This document shows positions 52,518 through 62,513 of a stretch of 64,000 nt of DNA, one piece after another. Made by a program: the position numbers and the translations under genes. Origin of the DNA: a bacterium (lineage in GTDB: Bacteria > Latescibacterota > Latescibacteria > Latescibacterales > Latescibacteraceae); NCBI GenBank assembly GCA_021372535.1, contig JAJFUH010000206.1:17629-81628 (forward strand). Direction: 5' to 3'. Below the pieces are notes generated by a model, which saw only the letters and a program-made list of their open reading frames with translations, did no database searches and had not been told where the DNA came from. Each line of letters opens with the position of its first letter. Positions within the stretch are counted from its first letter, which is position 1.

Positions 52518-53828
52518 TTACATTTCTACAATACTGTCAAATTTTGAACGATACCTGAAAGGGAATTCCCCATCCACTTCGGCAAATCCTTTTTTTAACA
52601 GATGGGCGTTGATAAATGTTTTGTTTTTCATATAGACATACGCAAGAAGGTTATGTTTAACATCGTATTTCGGCTCATCGTATTTCAGATAAATCCGGCG
52701 TTTTAAAATCTTGTTTCGTAAAAAGTCTTTCGCTGTTTTCGATACATCCGATCTGGGTTTTACACCGAGGAGACGTATGACGAGGTCATTGTTCACTTTG
52801 ATAAGGTTCGTATCCAGAATTTCTTTGACTGTATAGTAATCTTCTCTCTCTACTCCCGATACCGTATCGTTTACGCTGATTCTGGAGCCGTAATTCATTG
52901 TATTCGGATCTATTTTTTTATCGAATCTGACCGGATCGGTAAAAATGTATGGCAGTTTCCGAATTTCGCTTTGCCAATCGATATTTTTCACATCCTGTTT
53001 TTTTACATCGAACACAAAATCATCGGTGACATCATTTTTCAGACTCAGTATCTTTTCCTGTATGACAGGAAGAAAATCCTCATGTATTTCATAGCCGACC
53101 GAATTTCTGCCGGCTGCAATCGCCGCCGCCGATGTCGTTCCACTGCCTGAAAAAGGATCGAGCACCATATCGCCGACAAATGTGAACATCTCGATCGCCC
53201 GCTTCGGCAGCTCGACCGGGAACATTGCGATATGACCATACTGCCATACTCCGTTGAAATACCAGTGTCCGGAAAAGTATTCCTTCCATTTTTCTTTCGA
53301 TATGACCGACTGTTCTTTTCTTTCCCTGCTTACCTTCGGAGGATTCCCCGGCTTTTTGAAAATCAGGATAAACTCGTAATCTATCTCGATGATTCCGTTT
53401 CGCGGATAAGGATACGATCCCATCACCGTGGCGCCGCCGGTTGTATTCTTGGTGGTCTTTTTCTGCCAGATTATCGCCCCCATGTAATCGAAACCGACCG
53501 ATTCGCAGAACTTGATTATCTCAGTCCGTATCGGAATGACCTTATACCTGCCATAATTGACCATTCTGGCAAACTGATCGCCGATATTCACCACCATCCT
53601 GCATCCGGGATGCAACACACGGCTGCACTCGTTCCACACGAGGTTGAGATTGTTGATATACTCTTCGTACGAATGGTGGAATCCGATCTGGTTCTCGGCG
53701 CCGTAGTCTTTCAGCTGCCAGTATGGCGGAGAGGTTACGACAAGGTGGACGGATGAATCAGGCAGTTCGATCATCCTCCGGGAATCGCCAATGATGCAGG
53801 TATGGGTCGTTTTCATGGAATAATTCAA
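52518..53828 (-). CDS. DNA methyltransferase (beta-type, TSPPY) fused to a degenerate SNase-like domain
   Basis: 436 aa. Residues 1-265 form an amino-methyltransferase with the catalytic TSPPY at 32-36 before the SAM motif DPFSGSGTT at 224-232, the beta-class order, acting on N4-cytosine or N6-adenine. Residues about 335-435 resemble a staphylococcal-nuclease fold: VIRLLGVKPRSD, FLRNKILKRRIYLKYDEP, HNLLAYVYMKNKTFINAHLLKKGFAEV. The nuclease catalytic residues are replaced: the usual RLLGIDTPE is RLLGVKPRS (Asp and Glu lost), and the Arg before LAYVY is Asn. The tail is therefore probably a binding module, not a nuclease. It lies beside the BglII-like endonuclease and another methyltransferase, on the same strand. 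Confidence 0.85.
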   Translation of the reverse strand: MNYSMKTTHTCIIGDSRRMIELPDSSVHLVVTSPPYWQLKDYGAENQIGFHHSYEEYINNLNLVWNECSRVLHPGCRMVVNIGDQFARMVNYGRYKVIPIRTEIIKFCESVGFDYMGAIIWQKKTTKNTTGGATVMGSYPYPRNGIIEIDYEFILIFKKPGNPPKVSRERKEQSVISKEKWKEYFSGHWYFNGVWQYGHIAMFPVELPKRAIEMFTFVGDMVLDPFSGSGTTSAAAIAAGRNSVGYEIHEDFLPVIQEKILSLKNDVTDDFVFDVKKQDVKNIDWQSEIRKLPYIFTDPVRFDKKIDPNTMNYGSRISVNDTVSGVEREDYYTVKEILDTNLIKVNNDLVIRLLGVKPRSDVSKTAKDFLRNKILKRRIYLKYDEPKYDVKHNLLAYVYMKNKTFINAHLLKKGFAEVDGEFPFRYRSKFDSIVEM

Positions 53829-53905
53829 GGTTTCAATATCATTAAGATGATGTTGTCATGCGCCCGATCCCCGAAGAATTATCCGGAGATGAAATTACTG
53901 TTTTG

Positions 53906-54517
53906 TTATGGTTCAATCCCTACGATCACAAGCGGCACCGCAGGAACACCGCGTCCCTGTCTCACAACATTGTATAATTCTCCCTCATAATAGGGGACAC
54001 CCGAACTCATCTGCGACTGGAGCGATTTCATAGGGAGAATTTCTATGCCCACGTCGATTTTATCACCGATGTAGAAAGCAAGATGTTTGACAAAAAGATC
54101 GTAGGCGACAAAGGCGTATTTCCCGAATTGCACCTCGACCGCCACACGGTCTTTGATGAAATCAGTCTGGTTGTAACTGTATATGGGTTCCTCACCGGAT
54201 TCAACGATTTCCTTTTTTTGTTCTTCAGGTGGCATTGTCAATGTTTTCCGGATAAGCTTTTCGCTTTTTGTCACCCAATAACCAACCCTGCTTTCTTCCC
54301 ATACTTTTTTGTGGAGCAATACTTTGAAGGCAGCATTCATGGCAATTGGGCTGTAAAGCAGTTTCCCCTTCATTGTCTTTTCTTTCGATACTTTCGTTTT
54401 GCATTTCCCGGCTTCCACCGCCGCGATTACCGACCGGATTTCTTTCCATAGTGAGCGTTTATGAACAAGCAGGAATTCAAGACCGTTCAAATGGGAATAC
54501 GTCTCGATGATCTTCAT
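53906..54517 (-). CDS. BglII/BstYI-like type II restriction endonuclease
   Basis: 203 aa. Matches the BglII/BstYI endonuclease family (expected to cut within or near R-GATC-Y-type sites such as AGATCT). The catalytic D119-x8-E128-x-Q130 (TDFIKDRVAVEVQFGK) has the same D-x8-E-x-Q spacing as the BglII active site (Asp84, Glu93, Gln95), and VAVEVQFGKYAFVAYDLFVKHLAFYIGD and PMKSLQSQMSSGVPYYEGELYNVVRQGRGVPAVPLVI follow the family's conserved C-terminal half. All three catalytic residues are present, so it should be active. Its start overlaps the methyltransferase stop by 4 bp (ATGA). The exact target cannot be told from sequence alone. Confidence 0.85.
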   Translation of the reverse strand: MKIIETYSHLNGLEFLLVHKRSLWKEIRSVIAAVEAGKCKTKVSKEKTMKGKLLYSPIAMNAAFKVLLHKKVWEESRVGYWVTKSEKLIRKTLTMPPEEQKKEIVESGEEPIYSYNQTDFIKDRVAVEVQFGKYAFVAYDLFVKHLAFYIGDKIDVGIEILPMKSLQSQMSSGVPYYEGELYNVVRQGRGVPAVPLVIVGIEP

Positions 54518-55470
54518 CGCAGGGTTCCCTTTTCCTTTTCCGCCTGGCCCTGAAAAAGAAGAATTTGTTCGGAACTTCCCTGATTTGTCCAGGGAGCAGC
54601 GGTAAGCCTGTTTCCCGCTTCATGGGGATCATACACCGGTTTGTTCATAGGCCGTGTTTTCAATACGCCGGCAATCTCAAAATCAATTCTTTGCCGGGCT
54701 AATGTACAATATTTCCGGACAGTCTCTGCTCCTGCTCCGCGGCGATTATGGCGAATTGCCGCTATTATCGATGTCCCGGTGCCGAGAAAAGGATCAAACA
54801 CCCAGTCATTCTCATTGGTCATCGAAAGCACCAAGCGTTCGATCAACTCGACCGGGAATTGACACGGATGATTTGTTTTTTCTACATGGTTGCTCTTGAC
54901 ATTCGGGATAATCCACACATCACCGGGATTTTTCCCAAGAGGATTGCACGAGTATTTTCCCGCGTTCGGACCTCTGAAATACTTCTTTCCGGGATATTTC
55001 TGCGGTACTCTTACCGGATCGAGATTAAATACAAAATCATCTGTCTTCGTGAACCATACGATTGTCTCATAACGCCCCGAAAATCGAAGACTGCAATGCA
55101 TCCCATGTTCAAAGTGCCAGATTATCCGGTTCCTCATTCTCAGACCAAGGCTTGAGAAGATCGGGTAGAGCACGGTATCGAGAGGAATAATAGAACCATT
55201 TTCAACGAAGTTTCCGACCTGCCAGCATATACTTCCCCGCGGAGAAAGACACCGTACGCACTCCCTTATCACCTTCTCCTGCTGTTCTAAGTACGTTTCC
55301 AGTTTGAGCCGCTTTTCATATTCCTTCCCGATGTTGTAGGGTGGTGATGTTACAACAAGATGCAGCGACTCATCGGGAATCGTTTTTAACAATTCCAAGC
55401 AATCACCGGGGAAAACAACGATATATTCGGACGGTGAGAATTTATCCGATATAGTTGTGTTTTCAAACAT
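54514..55470 (-). CDS. Type II DNA methyltransferase (TSPPY, beta-type)
   Basis: 318 aa. TSPPYNIGKEYE catalytic motif at 41-52, and the SAM-binding DPFLGTGTSIIAA motif near residue 226, giving the beta-class order. It probably methylates N4-cytosine or N6-adenine in the endonuclease target to protect host DNA. It is placed first, with the endonuclease start overlapping its stop, so methylation is made before cutting. The start at ATG 55470 lies 40 bp past the gyrB stop. Confidence 0.88.
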   Translation of the reverse strand: MFENTTISDKFSPSEYIVVFPGDCLELLKTIPDESLHLVVTSPPYNIGKEYEKRLKLETYLEQQEKVIRECVRCLSPRGSICWQVGNFVENGSIIPLDTVLYPIFSSLGLRMRNRIIWHFEHGMHCSLRFSGRYETIVWFTKTDDFVFNLDPVRVPQKYPGKKYFRGPNAGKYSCNPLGKNPGDVWIIPNVKSNHVEKTNHPCQFPVELIERLVLSMTNENDWVFDPFLGTGTSIIAAIRHNRRGAGAETVRKYCTLARQRIDFEIAGVLKTRPMNKPVYDPHEAGNRLTAAPWTNQGSSEQILLFQGQAEKEKGTLR

Positions 55471-55511
55471 GAGATATAGTTATACTCCGTGAATATTGAT
55501 CGGATTCCAAA

Positions 55512-58052
<2,541 letters not shown>

Positions 58053-58391
58053 CTATTGGGATTTATCGAGAACGAATTTAATATCAAAAATGATAAAGTC
58101 ACTGACCGGATTGTAATTATTGACTTTCTTTATAAACGACGACTTATAAAAAAGGGACTGTGTCAGCCATACGGGAGAAGAGACAGCTATGGTGAGAACT
58201 CCCTTAACAAGCGACACAGGCCGTGTATTTTTTGCATTTGCTGAGCCAACTATGTTCTCCCACTGTTTTTTTACCTGTTCAAAATGCAGATCGGCCTCAC
58301 AGTGGAGCTCTTTCACAACCGATCCAATTACATCCGAAATATTTAAAGGGTTCGCCTTTCTGAACCTGACAGGAGACTGTTTCATGATCAC
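58053..58391 (-). CDS. dciA: DciA-type replicative helicase loader (DUF721)
   Basis: 112 aa. The DUF721/DciA core is visible: ISDVIGSVVKELHCEADLHFEQVKKQWENIVGSANAKNTRPVSLVKGVLTIAVSSPVWLTQSLFYKSSFIKKVN. DciA loads DnaB-type helicase where DnaC or DnaI is absent. The GTG at 58391 overlaps the dnaN stop (GTGA), and an ATG two codons later (58385) is an alternative start. Its place between dnaN and gyrB, in the origin block, fits a replication role. Confidence 0.9.
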   Translation of the reverse strand: MIMKQSPVRFRKANPLNISDVIGSVVKELHCEADLHFEQVKKQWENIVGSANAKNTRPVSLVKGVLTIAVSSPVWLTQSLFYKSSFIKKVNNYNPVSDFIIFDIKFVLDKSQ

Positions 58392-59503
58392 TCGTTTATT
58401 CTCAACGGCATGATGAGATATATATATTCCAGTGATTCATCGAGACCGACAGGTTTTATGATGCCCGCGGCATTGGGAAGCTCCAGATCGAGAACAGATT
58501 CCTCGGTTTCGATTTTCCTCAGTATTTCCTGAAGAAAAGAAGCATTGTACCCGACCGTTATCGGTTCACCGTCATACCGTACCTGAAGATTTTCCCTGGC
58601 TTCTCCTCCGATATCGGCATTTGTGGTGGAAAGCTCCATGGAACCGGGTGTTATGGAGAGCTTTATCTGGTGTGTAATGGTATTGGAAAGAACGGAAACC
58701 CTTCGTACCGCAGCAGAGAGCAATTCGGTGGAAACGAAAACGTGCTTCGAGTTATTGGCCGGGATAACCTGCATGAAATTAGGGTATGGTCCCTCTATAA
58801 GCTTTGAAAATATAATTGTTTTTGGAAAATCAAAAAGAATGATGCCATCACCGAAAACAACCTTCCGCAACTCGATTCCCGCCGCTATCATCCTGGCCGC
58901 CTGATTAAGCGCTTTTGGCGGAACTATGGCTTCCGCTTCCTGAGAAACATCGAGCGGCAGTTTTCTGCTTGAAAGGGAGAGACGGTGACCATCCGTTGAA
59001 ACCATCGTTGTCTTGTCGGAAGCTATCTGCCAGAAAACACCGGTGAGTGAAAGCCTCGTTCTGTCGACAGCGACTGAAAATCCCGTTTTGTCAACCATTT
59101 CAACAAAATCAGCTCCTGACAGAGTCGTGGTTATACCCTCGACAGTTTCCTTCAAAGCGGGATAATCGGAAGAGGACATACCCATGATTACGGATTCGCC
59201 ACGGGAAAAGCTGACTCCGATACGTTCTCCATCGATGGTCAATGTGATATCTTCTTCGGGGAGCTCGCGAATAATATTGATCAATCGTTTTGCATTGACT
59301 GTGACAGCTCCCTCTCCTTCTGTGGTACAGTCGATAACCGTCGTTATGGCAATATCCATGTCAGTTCCGGAAATCGACATACTTCCATCAGAAACCCTGA
59401 TGAGAAAATTGGTTAGAACAGGCAAGGTTGGTTTTTGAGGAACAACATTAAAAACATGTTGTAGACCTTCAAAAAGCTCATTTCTACCAATTATAACCTT
59501 CAC
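58388..59503 (-). CDS. dnaN: DNA polymerase III beta sliding clamp
   Basis: 371 aa, normal length, from GTG 59503 with AAGGAG upstream. Clamp landmarks: LPVLTNFLIRVSDGSMSISGTDMDIAI, SFSRGESVIMGMSSSDYPAL, TMVSTDGHRLS, and the C-terminal YLIMPLRINE with the peptide-binding channel residues. It holds polymerase III and many repair proteins on DNA. It sits immediately downstream of the putative origin and dnaA, in the classical dnaA-dnaN order. Confidence 0.96.
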   Translation of the reverse strand: MKVIIGRNELFEGLQHVFNVVPQKPTLPVLTNFLIRVSDGSMSISGTDMDIAITTVIDCTTEGEGAVTVNAKRLINIIRELPEEDITLTIDGERIGVSFSRGESVIMGMSSSDYPALKETVEGITTTLSGADFVEMVDKTGFSVAVDRTRLSLTGVFWQIASDKTTMVSTDGHRLSLSSRKLPLDVSQEAEAIVPPKALNQAARMIAAGIELRKVVFGDGIILFDFPKTIIFSKLIEGPYPNFMQVIPANNSKHVFVSTELLSAAVRRVSVLSNTITHQIKLSITPGSMELSTTNADIGGEARENLQVRYDGEPITVGYNASFLQEILRKIETEESVLDLELPNAAGIIKPVGLDESLEYIYLIMPLRINE

Positions 59504-59906
59504 TGGTAATCTCCTTGTAAAAGATGTTTATATACAATATATAGTATACTATATTGTAATTCAAGCAAAATATGTGCTTATGCCTCATTTTTTAATGATT
59601 TTTTTCATTCATTTTACCATTTAAATATGTCTGAGAAGTTTTTAAGAAAATGTTGATAAAACCGCAGTTTTCAACAGAACAATTTTTTGTACTGTAAAAC
59701 AACAGCAAAATCGATGGATACAGTGAACAGTCATGGTAAAAAATGTTGAAAATAAATACACGTTAAATAATTGTAAAATATGTGAGATAAAAAGTAGTTA
59801 ACACTATCAACACCTCTAGTATTACTACATAAAATAATATATTTTATACATAAGAAAAAGTATAGAGGTTGAATACTTTATAATATCTGGAGAGGAAGAG
59901 AAAGGG
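59504..59906. other. Putative chromosomal replication origin (oriC) with DnaA-box candidates
   Basis: The 400-bp AT-rich gap lies between dnaA and dnaN, where oriC sits in many bacteria. By eye it holds four DnaA-box-like words: tgttgataa (59651-59659, reverse of TTATCAACA), ttttcaaca (59668-59676), tgttgaaaa (59744-59752, reverse) and ctatcaaca (59804-59812). They share the form TTWTCAACA rather than the standard TTATCCACA, so they may be this lineage's variant. AT-rich runs tatatacaatatatagtatactatattg (59530-59557) and ataatatattttatacataag could serve as the DNA-unwinding element. No GATC clusters are seen. Confidence 0.55.
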
Positions 59907-61295
59907 TCAGAAAGCATTTTTTGTCTGGTTGGTGAGGTCCTGAATGAGTTTTAAGAAGGCGGGTTCCGAGTTCATTTTCTTTTCTACGAGATGGATTGAA
60001 TGTATGACTGTTGAATGATCGCGATTGCCAAAATTGAGACCGATGGTCTTGAGCGAGGAGGATGTAAGCTGTTTGCAGAGATACATTGCAATGTGACGGG
60101 CGTTTGCAACCTCTTTTCTTCTCGATTCTCCAATGATGAGATCAGGTGATAAAGAAAAGTGATGAGAAATCAGTTTCTGGATAGATTCTATCGATATGGT
60201 ACGTGATGTTTTTCTGAAGGTATCACCGAGTATGTCAGAAGCCATCTGAAGGGAAATATCAGTACCATGAAGGGAAGAATATGCAAGGAGACGGATAAGA
60301 GACCCCTCGAGCTCACGGATATTTGCGGTAATGTTACTTGCAATGAAATCGGCGATTGCATTATCGAGCTCGACGCCGTCGTTTTCAGCTTTCTTTTTAA
60401 GAATGGCGACTCGGGTTTCAAAATCGGGGGGCTGAATATCGGTTACAAGACCCCATTGAAAGCGATTGATAAGACGATCCGCAAGACCCTTGAGATGTGA
60501 TGGGGGACAATCCATGGTGAGGACAATCTGCTTTCCCTTCTGGTGCAGATCGTTGAAGATATGAAAAAATTCCTCCTGGGTTCGTTCTTTATTATTGAAA
60601 AACTGTATATCGTCGACAAGAAGGATATTGGCTGCCCTGTAGTACTGTGAGTATTGTGCTGTCTGATTTTTTTGAATTGAGAGAATGAAATCCATGGTAA
60701 ATTTTTCGCTTGAGACAAAAATAATTTTTCCTCTGTCGTTGCTTGCTTTTCCAGAAGAAATGTAACTGTTTGCGATTGCCTGAAGAATATGGGTTTTTCC
60801 GAGACCGACACCGCCGTATATGACAAGGGGATTAAAAGCGGTAAGACCGGGTGCATCGGCAACAGCTTTCGAGGCGGCATAAGCGAACTGATTGGAATGG
60901 CCGACAACAAAAGTATTGAATGTAAAACGCGGATTGATGTTGAGTTCTTCAAGAAGACTGTCGTGATGCGGAGAAGATGAGGATTCATGAGTGGTAACAT
61001 GATCCGTCAGTTGCTGTTCTTCGGGTGTGTTTTCCTGAGCGCTGACAACAAAACGTATAAGAATATTCCTGCCAAGTAAATTGGTTGCTGTGGAGTTAAG
61101 GAGGGAAAGATAGTGTTCTTCAAGCCAGCTCGAATAATACTGCTGAGGAACGGAAACAGTAAGAACATCGTTGCTGAGGTCATGAAGCACAAGTGGTTTA
61201 AACCATGTATTGAAGCTGTGGACACTGACACGTTCTTCCAATGCTTTTAAAAAAGCATTCCAGAACATATATTTATCGATATAAATACTATTCAT
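59907..61295 (-). CDS. dnaA: Chromosomal replication initiator DnaA
   Basis: 462 aa from ATG 61295; a GTG at 61364 would add 23 residues, and neither start has a clear ribosome site. Domain I lies near the start (MFWNAFLKALEERVSVHSFNTWFKPLVL). AAA+ domain III carries Walker A GGVGLGKTHILQAIAN, Walker B ILLVDDIQFF and the sensor I/arginine-finger region VLTMDCPPSHLKGLADRLINRFQWGL. Domain IV has the DNA-binding signature DHSTVIHSIHLVEK. DnaA binds the boxes in the adjacent gap and opens the origin. A promoter TTGACA / TTTAAT (61401-61428) lies just upstream. Confidence 0.95.
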   Translation of the reverse strand: MNSIYIDKYMFWNAFLKALEERVSVHSFNTWFKPLVLHDLSNDVLTVSVPQQYYSSWLEEHYLSLLNSTATNLLGRNILIRFVVSAQENTPEEQQLTDHVTTHESSSSPHHDSLLEELNINPRFTFNTFVVGHSNQFAYAASKAVADAPGLTAFNPLVIYGGVGLGKTHILQAIANSYISSGKASNDRGKIIFVSSEKFTMDFILSIQKNQTAQYSQYYRAANILLVDDIQFFNNKERTQEEFFHIFNDLHQKGKQIVLTMDCPPSHLKGLADRLINRFQWGLVTDIQPPDFETRVAILKKKAENDGVELDNAIADFIASNITANIRELEGSLIRLLAYSSLHGTDISLQMASDILGDTFRKTSRTISIESIQKLISHHFSLSPDLIIGESRRKEVANARHIAMYLCKQLTSSSLKTIGLNFGNRDHSTVIHSIHLVEKKMNSEPAFLKLIQDLTNQTKNAF

Positions 61296-61400
61296 ACGGT
61301 CGGTAGCAGAGTTGTTATCACATGAAATATTTGATAAAAGAGAAACCAGCTGAGCAAGGAGCACCCAAGAGGTAAAAAAATATTGAATATTACACCATCA

Positions 61401-61428
61401 ATTAAAAAATAAAAACACACCATGTCAA
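61401..61428 (-). promoter_or_regulatory. Possible dnaA promoter
   Basis: On the minus strand, TTGACA (plus-strand tgtcaa 61423-61428) and TTTAAT (plus-strand attaaa 61401-61406) are 16 bp apart, about 100 bases before the dnaA ATG at 61295. Confidence 0.5.
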
Positions 61429-61498
61429 GATAAAAAGGCAAACATTAAAAGATGAAAAAAGAAAAAATTTCTTGCGATAGCGCGAATAAAACATTATC

Positions 61499-61527
61499 TT
61501 GACACACTTAAAATAACAGTATTGAAT
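61499..61527 (+). promoter_or_regulatory. Promoter of tRNA-Phe
   Basis: TTGACA at 61499-61504 and TTGAAT at 61522-61527 with a 17-bp spacer, ending 10 bp before the tRNA. Confidence 0.5.
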
Positions 61528-61536
61528 ACTGATTGT

Positions 61537-61612
61537 GGCACCCTAGCTCAGTAGGTAGAGCAGTGGACTGAAAATCCATGTGTCCCCAGTTCAATTCTGG
61601 GGGGTGCCACCA
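61537..61612 (+). tRNA. tRNA-Phe (GAA)
   Basis: 76 nt with encoded CCA. The acceptor stem GGCACCC pairs with GGGTGCC. The D arm contains tagctcagtaggtagagca, the anticodon loop is ctgaaaa with anticodon GAA, and the T arm contains gttcaattc. Discriminator A. Confidence 0.95.
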
Positions 61613-61631
61613 TTTTATGGTTAAAAATATA

Positions 61632-61660
61632 TTGACAGGCCAACAGTAAAGGGATATTTT
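61632..61660 (+). promoter_or_regulatory. Promoter of tRNA-Lys
   Basis: TTGACA at 61632-61637 and TATTTT at 61655-61660 with a 17-bp spacer, before the second tRNA gene. Confidence 0.5.
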
Positions 61661-61708
61661 TTACCGACGGACAAGAAAAAGATTGAACGAAAGATAAGCT
61701 TTTTTTGT

Positions 61709-61784
61709 GCGCCCATAGCTCAATTGGTAGAGCAGCAGACTCTTAATCTGTTGGTTCAAGGTTCGATTCCTTGTGGGCGTACCA
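61709..61784 (+). tRNA. tRNA-Lys (CTT)
   Basis: 76 nt with encoded CCA. Acceptor GCGCCCA pairs with TGGGCGT (first pair G-U). The anticodon loop ctcttaa gives CTT, and the T arm contains gttcgattc. It ends 21 bp before the corrinoid protein gene, which may be read through from it. Confidence 0.93.
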
Positions 61785-61805
61785 TTATTAAAACAGGAGG
61801 AGGCA

Positions 61806-62435
61806 ATGGCTGATTTTCAGGGAATAGCCGATGCACTTATCAAGGGTCAGGCTCCGGCGGTAAAAGAAAAAGTACAGGCGGCGGTCAATGAGGGTATTGA
61901 AGCGGCCGTGATTCTTGAAAAGGGATTGATAGCCGGAATGAGCGTGGTTGGTGAACGTTTCAAAAAGAATGAAATATACGTTCCGGAAGTCCTTATAGCA
62001 GCCCGTGCCATGCACGCGGGAATGGATGTACTGAAGCCTCTTCTTGCTGATTCGGGTGTACAGCCAAAAGGTGTTTTTGCGATAGGCACAGTCAAGGGTG
62101 ATCTCCATGATATCGGGAAAAATCTCGTTATGATGATGATGGAAGGCGCCGGATACAGAATCATGGATCTCGGAGTAGATGTCACACCGGAGAAATTCGT
62201 TCAGGCCGCAAAAGACGGAGCACAGATAATCGGGATGAGCGCCCTTCTCACAACGACAATGCCATCCATGAAAAATACGATAGACGCTCTGAAAGCAGCC
62301 GGAGTACGGGATACGATAAAGGTGATAGTCGGCGGTGCCCCTCTTACCCAGCAGTATGCGGACCAGATCGGCGCAGATGGATATGCCCAGGACGCAGCAA
62401 CAGCTGTGGATGTGGCAAACGAGTTCATGGCATAA
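61806..62435 (+). CDS. Corrinoid (cobalamin-binding) methyl-carrier protein
   Basis: 209 aa from ATG 61806, with AGGAGGAGG just before it; an in-frame codon at 61773 overlaps the tRNA and is rejected. Helical B12-binding cap at about 1-85, then a Rossmann-like cobalamin domain with the histidine-on motif D99-x-H101-x-x-G104 (GDLHDIGKNLV), SALLTT (145-150) and VIVGGAPL (174-180). This is the MtbC/MttC/MtmC type: a carrier that passes a methyl group from methylamines or methoxylated compounds to a second methyltransferase. No methyltransferase gene is adjacent in the window, so its partner is unknown. Confidence 0.9.
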   Translation: MADFQGIADALIKGQAPAVKEKVQAAVNEGIEAAVILEKGLIAGMSVVGERFKKNEIYVPEVLIAARAMHAGMDVLKPLLADSGVQPKGVFAIGTVKGDLHDIGKNLVMMMMEGAGYRIMDLGVDVTPEKFVQAAKDGAQIIGMSALLTTTMPSMKNTIDALKAAGVRDTIKVIVGGAPLTQQYADQIGADGYAQDAATAVDVANEFMA

Positions 62436-62462
62436 TAAGAATTTAAAATACTTTATATATAA

Positions 62463-62495
62463 AAAAAGCCCCGGTTTATGAACGGGGCTTTTTTT
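62463..62495 (+). terminator. Rho-independent terminator after the corrinoid protein gene
   Basis: Stem aaaagccccg / cggggctttt with a 9-nt loop and a T run, 28 bp after the stop codon. It could also end the convergent permease gene. Confidence 0.92.
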
Positions 62496-62513
62496 GTGCC
62501 ATACAGGTATGAT

